NCBI RefSeq assembly: GCF_001557215.1
Contig: NZ_LSJM01000077.1
Location: 1-8,363, forward strand
Reading direction: 5' to 3'
DNA from: Sphingomonas sp. CCH9-E2
Lineage (GTDB): Bacteria; Pseudomonadota; Alphaproteobacteria; Sphingomonadales; Sphingomonadaceae
Length of the DNA: 8,363 nt
The notes below the pieces were generated by a model, which ran no database searches, had not been told where the DNA came from, and saw only the letters and a list, made by a program, of their open reading frames with translations. Shown here in pieces: positions 1-5,882 of this stretch (the stretch's first letter is position 1; each line of letters begins with the position of its first letter). Made by a program: the position numbers and the translations under genes.

Positions 1-1297
1 CTGCTTCACCCGCCAGCTGCGCGCGCGACTTGCCGCGCTCACGCAGCCAGATGAAGCCAAACACGACCAGCAGGACCGCAGGCATGATCGCCAGCTTCTG
101 GAACGATACCGATGCCGCGGCATCCTCGACCGCCAGCTTGGCCGCGCCGGTCATCGCGGCGAACGCCTCCGGCCCGCCCGCGAACTCGATCTTGGCCTGA
201 TCGAACATCGCGCCCAGCTGCGGCAGCACGAAGAAGCTGGCGAGCGCGCCCGCCGATCCGACCAGCCCCATCGCCCACGCCCCGCCGCGCGGATAGCGCT
301 CTGCGACCGAGGCGAGCATCGTCGGCCACATCACGCACACGCCAAGGCCCCAGACGGTAGAGGCGATGATCGCGGCAACCGGCGATTGCGCCTGCGACAG
401 CATGAACAGCCCGATGCCGGCGAGCAGGCTCGACACCCATAGCAGGCCGGGGTTGGAAATCTTGTTGGCGAGCCGCCCGGCAAAGTGGCGGAACACGAAC
501 ATCAGCGCGTTGACGTACACCAGCAGCAGGATGCCGCGCATGCCCACGCGGTTGGACAGCGCGACGTCGATCCACTGTCCGGGGGCGAGCTCGGACGCCG
601 CGGTCAGGAACATCGCACCGAACCAGATGAAGAAGCTCGGGCGGCGGAACACCTCACCGATCATCTGGCCAAAGCTTACGCCGCTCTCGCTGCGCAGCGG
701 CGGCGGGAAGCTGGTGGTCGCAGCGAGCAGGATCGTCGCGACTGCGGGGATCATCACCAGCGCCATGATCCCCTGCCACGGCAGGGTTGCAGACAGGAAG
801 AATCCGGCGAGGCCGCCGATGATGATGCCGCCCGGAAACCAGGCGTGCAGCACGTTGAGCCGGTGGGTCGCGTCATCGGGATACAGCTGGGTCGTCAGCG
901 GGTTGATTGCCGCTTCGGTGAGCCCCCAGCCGATTCCGCTCAGCAGCATCCCGACCCAGACGATCGTGTAGATCGTCATCCCGCTCGCGATCTGGCCCGC
1001 GGTGACGATCAGCAGCGGCCCGGCGAAGAAGCACAGGCCCGCGGCGACCAGACACCGCTTCATCCCGATCTGGTCGAGGAACGCGCTGGCGACGAACAAC
1101 GTGATCGCGAAGCTGAGGAACGCGGCGCCCAATGCGGCGGCGATCAGCTCACCCGCCTGCAGCGGCGCGATCGGGTCGATCCATTCGGCCTTCAGACCGC
1201 TCGCAATCGCCCCACGGATCGCCAGGCCCGCCGCTGCGGTGAACAAGGCGAGAATGCCCAGCCAGAACAGTCGCCCCTTGTGATAAGTCTCGGCCAT
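1..1297 (-). CDS. MFS sugar-type transporter, FHS-like (C-terminal end cut by window edge)
   Basis: An inner-membrane secondary transporter, probably for a sugar or sugar derivative. The frame is open from ATG at 1297 to the window edge, giving 432 residues without a stop. Hydrophobic segments alternate with short loops through the whole length, with a longer central loop near residues 196-220, the usual 6+6 helix plan. The last helix (about 403-418) is followed by a basic tail, so only a few residues should be missing. Around residues 126-157 there is a Glu in TEAAINP followed by LNVLHAWFPGG, which resembles the N-P...LN-x-LH-x-x-F signature of fucose/galactose/glucose:H+ symporters. A G-rich run lies upstream of the ATG on the minus strand (1306-1312). 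The gene lies 24 bp after the small frame at 1322-1486 and probably shares the cytochrome c operon. The MFS assignment is firm; the substrate is inferred from similarity of motif and context only. Confidence 0.88.
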   Translation of the reverse strand, partial: MAETYHKGRLFWLGILALFTAAAGLAIRGAIASGLKAEWIDPIAPLQAGELIAAALGAAFLSFAITLFVASAFLDQIGMKRCLVAAGLCFFAGPLLIVTAGQIASGMTIYTIVWVGMLLSGIGWGLTEAAINPLTTQLYPDDATHRLNVLHAWFPGGIIIGGLAGFFLSATLPWQGIMALVMIPAVATILLAATTSFPPPLRSESGVSFGQMIGEVFRRPSFFIWFGAMFLTAASELAPGQWIDVALSNRVGMRGILLLVYVNALMFVFRHFAGRLANKISNPGLLWVSSLLAGIGLFMLSQAQSPVAAIIASTVWGLGVCVMWPTMLASVAERYPRGGAWAMGLVGSAGALASFFVLPQLGAMFDQAKIEFAGGPEAFAAMTGAAKLAVEDAAASVSFQKLAIMPAVLLVVFGFIWLRERGKSRAQLAGEA

Positions 1298-1321
1298 CGC
1301 CGCATCCCCCCCTTTTTGTCG

Positions 1322-1486
1322 TTATGTCAGCCCCAGCATCGCCCGGTTGAGCCCCGGATTGCTGCCCCCGGCGAAACCGTCGAACGCCGTGCCGGCCTTG
1401 CGGATCATATGCGTGGCACGGGGCAGGGTATCGGACGGCGCGGCATGGCTTATCAACTGTGCCAGGAAGACCGCCGGACCCTTCAT
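1322..1486 (-). pseudogene. Probable remnant of a sugar phosphate isomerase/epimerase-like gene (54 codons)
   Basis: A short frame from ATG at 1486 to TAA at 1324-1322, encoding 54 residues. It has an excellent ribosome site: GGAGGG at 1497-1492, five bases before the ATG. The first residues, MKGPAVFLAQ, then APSDTL, match my recollection of how sphingomonad TIM-barrel sugar isomerase/epimerase proteins (about 300-350 residues) begin, but the protein stops long before a barrel could form. The tail AFDGFAGGSNPGLNRAMLGL could be the C-terminal end of the same family, which would make this an in-frame internal deletion; that part is speculative. It lies 20 bp after the cytochrome c stop and 24 bp before the MFS start, the place where an isomerase gene would sit in such an operon. 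It could instead be a genuine small protein. Translation looks likely; the function of any product is unknown. Confidence 0.5.
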
Positions 1487-1506
1487 ACCAACCCTCCGCA
1501 GACCAG

Positions 1507-1899
1507 CTATTTCGTTTCGGCTTTCAGATAGGCGATCAGCGCGGCCCGGCGTGCCGGATCGGGCACCTTCATCACCATGCGCGTTCCCGGAACGACCTTG
1601 GTCGGCGCGGCGAGATATGCGTCGAGTGTCTTGGCATCCCACACGATACCCGACGCCTTGAGCGCGGGGCTATAGGCAAATCCCGGCGCGGCACCGGCCT
1701 TGCGACCGAACAGCTTGTTGAGATTGGGACCCATCACGCTCTTTCCGCCAGCGGGGAGCGTATGGCAGGCACGGCACGCGGCGAACGCCTGCGCGCCCGG
1801 ATCCTGGCTCTGGCGCGCGTCAACGCGGGGCGTTCCCGCCGTTAGCGCTACCACGCCGATCAGAGATGCCGCGAAGGGCAATGCGAGAAGCGCTTTCAC
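1507..1899 (-). CDS. Small exported class I cytochrome c
   Basis: A periplasmic electron-transfer protein of 130 residues. A hydrophobic signal segment covers about residues 2-22. The haem-binding motif CRACH is at 42-46 (Cys42, Cys45, His46), and PGTRM near 104-108 supplies the likely axial ligand Met108, followed by the usual C-terminal helix that ends in AALIAYLKAE. Size and motif order fit a class I, mitochondrial-type cytochrome c. I chose GTG at 1899 because GGAGG sits five bases upstream; an in-frame TTG at 1920 has no such site and would add seven residues before the signal peptide. It is the first gene of a minus-strand set with the isomerase-like remnant and the MFS transporter. Small cytochromes next to such genes often accept electrons from periplasmic FAD-dependent (GMC) sugar or glucoside dehydrogenases; that partner is not in the window, so the role is inference. 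Confidence 0.87.
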   Translation of the reverse strand: MKALLALPFAASLIGVVALTAGTPRVDARQSQDPGAQAFAACRACHTLPAGGKSVMGPNLNKLFGRKAGAAPGFAYSPALKASGIVWDAKTLDAYLAAPTKVVPGTRMVMKVPDPARRAALIAYLKAETK

Positions 1900-1902
1900 A
1901 AT

Positions 1903-1909
1903 CCCCTCC
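1903..1909 (-). promoter_or_regulatory. Ribosome binding site deciding the cytochrome c start
   Basis: GGAGGGG on the minus strand, with five bases between GGAGG and the GTG at 1899-1897. It lies inside the longer TTG-started frame and so argues for the shorter GTG-started protein. Confidence 0.6.
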
Positions 1910-1945
1910 GTCTGCGCCAACCTTCAGGCTGACATCGTTGACAGC

Positions 1946-1974
1946 ATCTAAGCGGATGGCGGGGCGCAACGCAA
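1946..1974 (-). promoter_or_regulatory. Possible promoter of the cytochrome c operon
   Basis: On the minus strand TTGCGT (1974-1969) and TTAGAT (1951-1946) are separated by 17 bp, about 47 bp upstream of the GTG start. Each hexamer matches the sigma-70 consensus at only three of six positions, so this is a weak candidate. No copy of the CAATCGATTG palindrome occurs here, so this operon does not appear to belong to the LacI regulon to the right. Confidence 0.25.
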
Positions 1975-2029
1975 GCCCGTCGGAAAGGATCGCGCTCATC
2001 GACAGGCAGGAGCCGCGCCGATCAGTCGA

Positions 2030-3259
2030 TCAAGGCGTCGCGATCGCTAGGGGCATGGGTTCGGTGAGCAGCCGCCACGGCGTCGGCAGATAATCGAGCG
2101 ACATGTAGAAATAGAAGGCGCAGGAGCCGTCGGGCCGGAATGCCGCGCCCTTGACGATGCCGAACGCGGTGGTGCCGCTGAACACCGGGCCGCCGCTGTC
2201 GCCCTGTTTGCAGGTGGGGCCGGACACGGCGACCCAGGTCGGCAGACAGTATCCGCCGCACAGCTGTCCCGAGGGGGCGAAGTCGAGCAGCGCCACCTCC
2301 GCACAGCTATAGCCGGTGCTCTCGCCGCGATGACACACGAAATCCCCCGCGCGGGTGCTGGTCTTGGCGCGCTGCGCCTCGACCGGGCGGGCTAGCGTCC
2401 GCGCCGTGTCGGCGAAGAACAGCGGACGCGCGGTGGTGGGGAGGGTGTGGATCTGGACATCGTGATAGCCCCAGCCCCATTGCCCGACAAAGCCGAGCGG
2501 CGTCGCCTGACGCGCCGGATCGATATAGGCGAGGTCGTCGAGGCAGTGGGCGGCGGTGGTAATCGCGGTGCGCGTGCCGTCACCGACCAGAAAGCCGCTG
2601 GTGCAGCGATAGCGCCGCCCGCTCGCCGGATCGGTGCCGTCGAGCCGCCCGCCGCCTTGGGGCCCCAGATTGCGATCGACCTGATCGATCATGCGGACCT
2701 GCACCGGCACCCCGGTGAGCTGCGCCAACCTGGTATCGAGCGCGGGCTTGCCCCCGGCACGATCGACTGCGGACTTGGCGGCGATCACGACCAGCTCGCC
2801 GGTGCGCGGGTCGATGCCCATCGATGGCGTATCGGCCAGCGCCGCGCGGATCGCGGGCTGGTGGTTGGTCAGCGCCCACAGCACCCGTTCGCGACTGGCC
2901 TTGGCACCGGTGCGGAACATGACCGGGACGCGCATCGGCCCGTTCAGCACATGCGTGGGCGGGACCGGACGGTCGCCGGTGAGGTACACGATGAAGCGAT
3001 AATCCGGGCGATGCTCGACCGAGATTCCGGCGAGGCGGTCGCGATAGCGATCGGCGATGGCGTCGATCGCGGGTACGCTCTCCTGCTGCGCGATCAGGCG
3101 GCGCATGGCTTCGGGTGCCGGCACGCCATAGGCGCGGGCATATTCGGCGGCGTCCTGCGCCAACGCTGCGGCGCGGGTCTGCGCGGGTTGTGCTGCTGCA
3201 GGAAGGGGGAGCGCGAGCCAGGCGAAGAGAGCGAGCAGATGGCGGGAGAGCGAGCGCAT
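2030..3259 (-). CDS. Secreted S1-family (chymotrypsin-fold) serine protease with pro-region
   Basis: An exported endopeptidase precursor of 409 residues. A signal peptide covers residues 1-23 (hydrophobic core 8-19, likely cut after AAA). A pro-region of about 175-190 residues follows; its DRLAGISVEHRPDYRFIVYL stretch (74-93) is like the pro-segments of streptogrisin/alpha-lytic-type proteases. The protease domain starts near 205-220 and shows the full triad: His238 in TAAHC, Asp267 in YHDVQIH and Ser355 in GDSGGP. Eight cysteines lie in this domain (219, 239, 309, 319, 334, 338, 350, 380), enough for four disulfides, which fits a periplasmic or extracellular enzyme. The ATG at 3259 is the only usable start: an in-frame TAG lies 10 bases upstream, and a later start would lose the signal peptide. 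No Shine-Dalgarno sequence is visible; a hairpin occupies that place. It is divergent from the esterase at 3386, sharing a 126-bp intergenic region that holds an operator. Cleavage specificity is not readable with confidence. Confidence 0.9.
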   Translation of the reverse strand: MRSLSRHLLALFAWLALPLPAAAQPAQTRAAALAQDAAEYARAYGVPAPEAMRRLIAQQESVPAIDAIADRYRDRLAGISVEHRPDYRFIVYLTGDRPVPPTHVLNGPMRVPVMFRTGAKASRERVLWALTNHQPAIRAALADTPSMGIDPRTGELVVIAAKSAVDRAGGKPALDTRLAQLTGVPVQVRMIDQVDRNLGPQGGGRLDGTDPASGRRYRCTSGFLVGDGTRTAITTAAHCLDDLAYIDPARQATPLGFVGQWGWGYHDVQIHTLPTTARPLFFADTARTLARPVEAQRAKTSTRAGDFVCHRGESTGYSCAEVALLDFAPSGQLCGGYCLPTWVAVSGPTCKQGDSGGPVFSGTTAFGIVKGAAFRPDGSCAFYFYMSLDYLPTPWRLLTEPMPLAIATP

Positions 3260-3260
3260 G

Positions 3261-3279
3261 GCGCTGGTCTAGCCAGCGC
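3261..3279 (-). repeat. Inverted repeat (hairpin) directly before the protease start codon
   Basis: Perfect 7-bp arms GCGCTGG (3261-3267) and CCAGCGC (3273-3279) around a five-base loop. In the protease mRNA the hairpin ends one base before the ATG, where a Shine-Dalgarno sequence would be expected. The loop carries the in-frame stop TAG that fixes the 5' limit of the protease frame. Confidence 0.6.
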
Positions 3280-3336
3280 TTTGCCAACCGCCAAGATCGC
3301 CTGCTTGTCGGACGCACGCACCGGTGATAGCGATTG

Positions 3337-3348
3337 GCAATCGATTGC
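3337..3348. promoter_or_regulatory. LacI-type operator GCAATCGATTGC (copy 1)
   Basis: A perfect 12-bp palindrome with central CG and the AANCGNTT form typical of LacI-family sites. It lies in the divergent region between the protease (start 3259) and the esterase (start 3386), 37 bp before the esterase GTG. An extra half-site, CGATTG at 3331-3336, lies immediately to the left, so three half-sites are stacked. The likely ligand is the LacI-family protein encoded at 4766-5770. It could act on either gene or on both. Confidence 0.72.
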
Positions 3349-3375
3349 AGGCGCGAGATCGCCGTAGCGTTGAAT

Positions 3376-3382
3376 GGAGGGG
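3376..3382 (+). promoter_or_regulatory. Ribosome binding site deciding the esterase start
   Basis: GGAGGGG, with five bases between GGAGG and the GTG at 3386. It overlaps an in-frame ATG at 3374 that has no ribosome site of its own, so GTG is the better start. Confidence 0.6.
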
Positions 3383-3385
3383 TCG

Positions 3386-4687
3386 GTGAAGGGCAGGGGA
3401 TTTGCGCGCGGATGGATCGCGCTGTGCGGCATGATGCTGCTCGCCCTGCCGCCGGTGGCGCAGGCGGAAGATCGCTGGATCAGCGCCTGGGGCACCGCGC
3501 AGCAACTCGCACCGATGCCGCCGCCGCGCCTGCCACCGCGCCCGGCCGGAGAGGCGCGTCCTGCACCGCCGCCGCCCGCAATGCCCTCACCGATCCTGCC
3601 GACGCCGGAACGGCTGAAGGATCAGACCGTGCGCATGGTCGTCCGCTCGACCGTCAAAGGCAGGGTGTGGCGGGTGCAATTCTCCAATGCGAGCGGCGGG
3701 GAGCCGCTCCGCATCGGCCGCGCGGCACTTGCCAAGAACGCCCGAGCCGGGGCGATCCGGCCGGGAACGTCGCAGGCGCTGAGCTTTGCCGGACAGCCCG
3801 GCGTGGTGATCCAGCCGGGCGCGGTCGTATTCAGCGACCCGGTGGCGCTCGATGTCGCTGCGCTCGAGCTGCTCGCGGTCTCGATCCATCTTCCCGACGA
3901 TGTTGCGGTCAATACGCTGCATCCGCTGGGGCTGCGCACCACCTATGTCGCGAAGGGCGAGCGCACCGAGGATGTCGGGCTTGCCGGTGCGGAGACGAAC
4001 CGGTCCTATTTCTGGCTGAGCGGGCTGGCGGTGCAGACAGATGCCAAGGCGGGCACGATCGTCGCCTTCGGCGATTCGATCACCGACGGCTATGGCACGA
4101 CGCCCGATGCGGGCCGGGCGTGGCCGGAGCTGCTGGCCGAGCGGCTGCAGGCGGATGCGCGGACCCGGCACCTGTCGGTCATTAACATGGGGATTTCGGG
4201 CAATCGCGTGCGACGCGACGGTGCTGGGCTCTCCGCGCTGGCGCGGTTCGATCGTGACGTGCTGGCGCGGCCCGGCGTGCGCTGGGTTATCCTGCTGGAG
4301 GGGATCAACGACATCAACTTCGCCGCAATCCCGGGCATGCCGGCGAGCGAGGCGGTCACGGCCGATGACCTGATCGCGGCCTACACTCAATTCATCGATC
4401 GCGCGCATCTGCACGGGATCAAGGTGATGGGCGCCACCATCGCCCCGACCGAGGGGACGTGGCTGTACAGCGACAAGACCGAAACGCTGCGTCAGGCGGT
4501 AAACCAGTGGATCCGGTCGAGCGGCAAGTTCGACGCGCTGGTCGATTTCGATGCGGTGCTACGCGATCCGGCGCGTCCGACGCGGCTTAACCCGGCTTAT
4601 GACCCCGGCGACAATGTCCATCCGAACGACGCGGGAAATGCGGCAATGGCGCGTGCGATCGCCCTTGCGCCGTTCCTACGCAACTAG
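3386..4687 (+). CDS. Exported SGNH/GDSL-family esterase (XynE-like)
   Basis: A secreted or periplasmic serine esterase of 433 residues, likely removing acyl groups (for example acetyl) from carbohydrate or another ester. A signal peptide covers about residues 1-27, with the likely cut after AQA. A proline-rich stretch (about 43-72) is followed by a beta-rich N-terminal domain (about 77-222), then the SGNH domain with all blocks: block I FGDSITDGYG with Ser231, block II NMGISGN with Gly269, block III EGINDI with Asn308, and block V DNVHPNDAG with Asp409 and His412. This N-terminal-domain-plus-SGNH layout is that of arylesterase/acylhydrolase proteins related to Prevotella XynE. The start is GTG at 3386 on the basis of its GGAGG; an in-frame ATG at 3374 would add four residues. 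An operator lies just upstream and lacI follows on the same strand. Catalytic competence is well supported; the natural substrate is not known. Confidence 0.9.
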   Translation: MKGRGFARGWIALCGMMLLALPPVAQAEDRWISAWGTAQQLAPMPPPRLPPRPAGEARPAPPPPAMPSPILPTPERLKDQTVRMVVRSTVKGRVWRVQFSNASGGEPLRIGRAALAKNARAGAIRPGTSQALSFAGQPGVVIQPGAVVFSDPVALDVAALELLAVSIHLPDDVAVNTLHPLGLRTTYVAKGERTEDVGLAGAETNRSYFWLSGLAVQTDAKAGTIVAFGDSITDGYGTTPDAGRAWPELLAERLQADARTRHLSVINMGISGNRVRRDGAGLSALARFDRDVLARPGVRWVILLEGINDINFAAIPGMPASEAVTADDLIAAYTQFIDRAHLHGIKVMGATIAPTEGTWLYSDKTETLRQAVNQWIRSSGKFDALVDFDAVLRDPARPTRLNPAYDPGDNVHPNDAGNAAMARAIALAPFLRN

Positions 4688-4709
4688 CCTGCAACCGGGG
4701 ACGGGCTTG

Positions 4710-4738
4710 TTGCAAAGGGGGCGGCGCGACCCTATCCC
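4710..4738 (+). promoter_or_regulatory. Possible promoter of the LacI-family gene
   Basis: TTGCAA (4710-4715) and TATCCC (4733-4738) are 17 bp apart. The -35 matches consensus at four of six positions and the -10 at three. Transcription would begin near 4745, leaving a very short leader before the TTG at 4766 and nearly none before the GTG at 4748. Read-through from the esterase gene, 78 bp upstream, is an alternative. Confidence 0.25.
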
Positions 4739-4753
4739 CTTCAGTGCGTGAGC

Positions 4754-4759
4754 GGGAGG
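4754..4759 (+). promoter_or_regulatory. Ribosome binding site deciding the lacI-type gene start
   Basis: GGGAGG lies six bases before TTG at 4766. It falls inside the frame started by GTG at 4748, which itself lacks a Shine-Dalgarno sequence, and so favours the TTG start. Confidence 0.5.
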
Positions 4760-4765
4760 CGGAAT

Positions 4766-5770
4766 TTGGCGCGCAAGATCAAGACCATCTACGACCTTGC
4801 CGAACTGGCGGGCGTGTCGGCAGCGACCGTGTCGCGCGCGCTGGCGGGCAAGACGATGGTCAATTCCAAGACCTCCGAACGCATCCGCAAGCTCGCCGAA
4901 ACGCACGACTTTCGCCCCAGCGCGCTCGCCCGCAATCTGCGCACCAAACAGCGCGGCGCGATCGGCGTGGTCGTGCCGCTGGGCCATGACCGCGGGCAGC
5001 ATCTGTCCGACCCGTTCTTCATGACGCTGATCGGCTACCTCGCCGACGAACTGAGCGAGCGCGGATTCGACCTGATGCTGTCGCGCGTCATTCCCAATCA
5101 GGACAATTGGCTGGCGCGCCTGATCGATGCCGATCGCGTCGACGGCTTCATCATCGTCGGCCAGTCGGACCAGTCGCAGGTGCTCGATCGCACTGCCGCC
5201 GACTATCTGCCGCTCGTGGCATGGGGCGGGTTCGTGCAGGGGCAGATCCATTGTTCGGTCGGAACCGACAATTTCCTCGGCGGGCGGCTCGCGACCCAGC
5301 ATCTGATCGATCGCGGCTGCCGCAAGATCGCGTTTCTGGGAAATACCCAGGCGATCGAACCGTCGCTCCGCCTTGAGGGTGCCAAGGCGGCGATCGCCGC
5401 GCAGGACGGCATCCGGCTGGTCGATGCGACGACCCATTTCGATTCGGAAGTCAGCGGATCGGATATCGACGCGTTTCTGGACCAGTCCGATATCCTGCCC
5501 GACGGCATCTTCGCCGCGTCCGATCTGATCGCGCTGACCGCGATTCAGGTGCTGGCGACGCGCGGCCTGTCGGTCCCGGGGGACGTCAAGGTGATCGGCT
5601 ATGACGACCTCTACCTCGCGCGCACCAGTGCGCCGCCGCTGTCGACGGTGCGTCAGAACCTGGCCGCCGGCGCCGCGCATCTCGTCGACAGCCTGATGAA
5701 ACGGATCGCCGGAGAGGCGACCGGATCGACCATCCTCACCCCCGAACTGATCGTTCGCGAATCAAGCTGA
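4766..5770 (+). CDS. LacI-family transcriptional regulator, probable local repressor
   Basis: A cytoplasmic DNA-binding regulator of 334 residues, the normal LacI-family length. The N-terminal helix-turn-helix (residues 7-26) runs IYDLAELAGVSAATVSRAL, with recognition-helix residues Ala-Ala-Thr where LacI has Tyr-Gln-Thr. A hinge helix follows, PSALARNL (51-58), whose Leu is the residue that inserts at the central CG of operators in this family. The rest (about 64-334) is a periplasmic-binding-protein-like effector domain, with VDGFIIVG, GTDNFLGGRLA, RKIAFLG, GIFAASD and VIGYDD segments and a C-terminal PPLSTVRQ. TTG at 4766 is preferred because of its ribosome site; GTG at 4748 would add six residues. 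It lies between genes that carry the CAATCGATTG palindrome, which fits this family's operator form, so it is the best candidate to bind it. The effector is probably a sugar, but its identity cannot be read. Confidence 0.92.
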   Translation: MARKIKTIYDLAELAGVSAATVSRALAGKTMVNSKTSERIRKLAETHDFRPSALARNLRTKQRGAIGVVVPLGHDRGQHLSDPFFMTLIGYLADELSERGFDLMLSRVIPNQDNWLARLIDADRVDGFIIVGQSDQSQVLDRTAADYLPLVAWGGFVQGQIHCSVGTDNFLGGRLATQHLIDRGCRKIAFLGNTQAIEPSLRLEGAKAAIAAQDGIRLVDATTHFDSEVSGSDIDAFLDQSDILPDGIFAASDLIALTAIQVLATRGLSVPGDVKVIGYDDLYLARTSAPPLSTVRQNLAAGAAHLVDSLMKRIAGEATGSTILTPELIVRESS

Positions 5771-5805
5771 GAGCATTCGGCGCGCGATCTACGACTTTGG
5801 TGGAG

Positions 5806-5833
5806 TTGACTTGCAATCGATTGCTAATAGGAT
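5806..5833 (+). promoter_or_regulatory. Promoter of the alpha/beta-hydrolase, with operator in the spacer
   Basis: TTGACT (5806-5811) and TAGGAT (5828-5833) are 16 bp apart; they match consensus at five and four of six positions. The start site would fall near 5840, about 40 bp before the ATG. The LacI-type palindrome fills most of the spacer, the classic place for a repressor to exclude RNA polymerase. Confidence 0.55.
5813..5824. promoter_or_regulatory. LacI-type operator GCAATCGATTGC (copy 2)
   Basis: Identical to the 12-bp palindrome at 3337-3348. It lies between the -35 and -10 of the promoter at 5806-5833 and 58 bp before the ATG of the alpha/beta-hydrolase. It follows the lacI-type gene by 42 bp. 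Confidence 0.8.
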
Positions 5834-5882
5834 GCGCCCATAACGGACCCGAGTCCGAACGATAAATGGTTGGGAGAGTTGG

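Noticed and set aside
485..1531. A 348-codon plus-strand open frame opposite the MFS gene
   Set aside because: It is antisense to an unbroken 12-helix transporter; its composition is rich in Arg, Gln, Asp and His with no domain pattern, as expected for the reverse frame of GC-rich coding DNA.
1900..2029. Search for a terminator or extra small gene between the protease end and the cytochrome c start
   Set aside because: No hairpin with a T-run on either strand and no convincing small frame; only a weak promoter candidate was kept.
2447..3367. A 306-codon plus-strand open frame opposite the protease gene
   Set aside because: It overlaps the protease, whose signal peptide, triad and cysteines are all in place; the opposite frame shows no recognisable motif.
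3396..3460. Possible lipoprotein signal in the SGNH esterase (Cys in WIALCGMM)
   Set aside because: The residue before Cys is Leu, which does not fit the lipobox, and a normal signal-peptidase site AQA follows.
4691..4713. GCAAC...GTTGC arms upstream of lacI, considered as an autoregulatory operator
   Set aside because: The arms are only five bases and 13 bases apart, with no central AANCGNTT; it does not match the three operator copies.
4715..4741. Inverted repeat AAGGGG/CCCCTT between the esterase and lacI genes, considered as a terminator
   Set aside because: It has six-base arms, a 15-base loop and no T-run, and it overlaps the presumed lacI promoter.
4676..5680. A 334-codon minus-strand open frame opposite the LacI-type gene
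   Set aside because: It is the mirror of a full-length LacI-family protein and has no start signal or motifs of its own.
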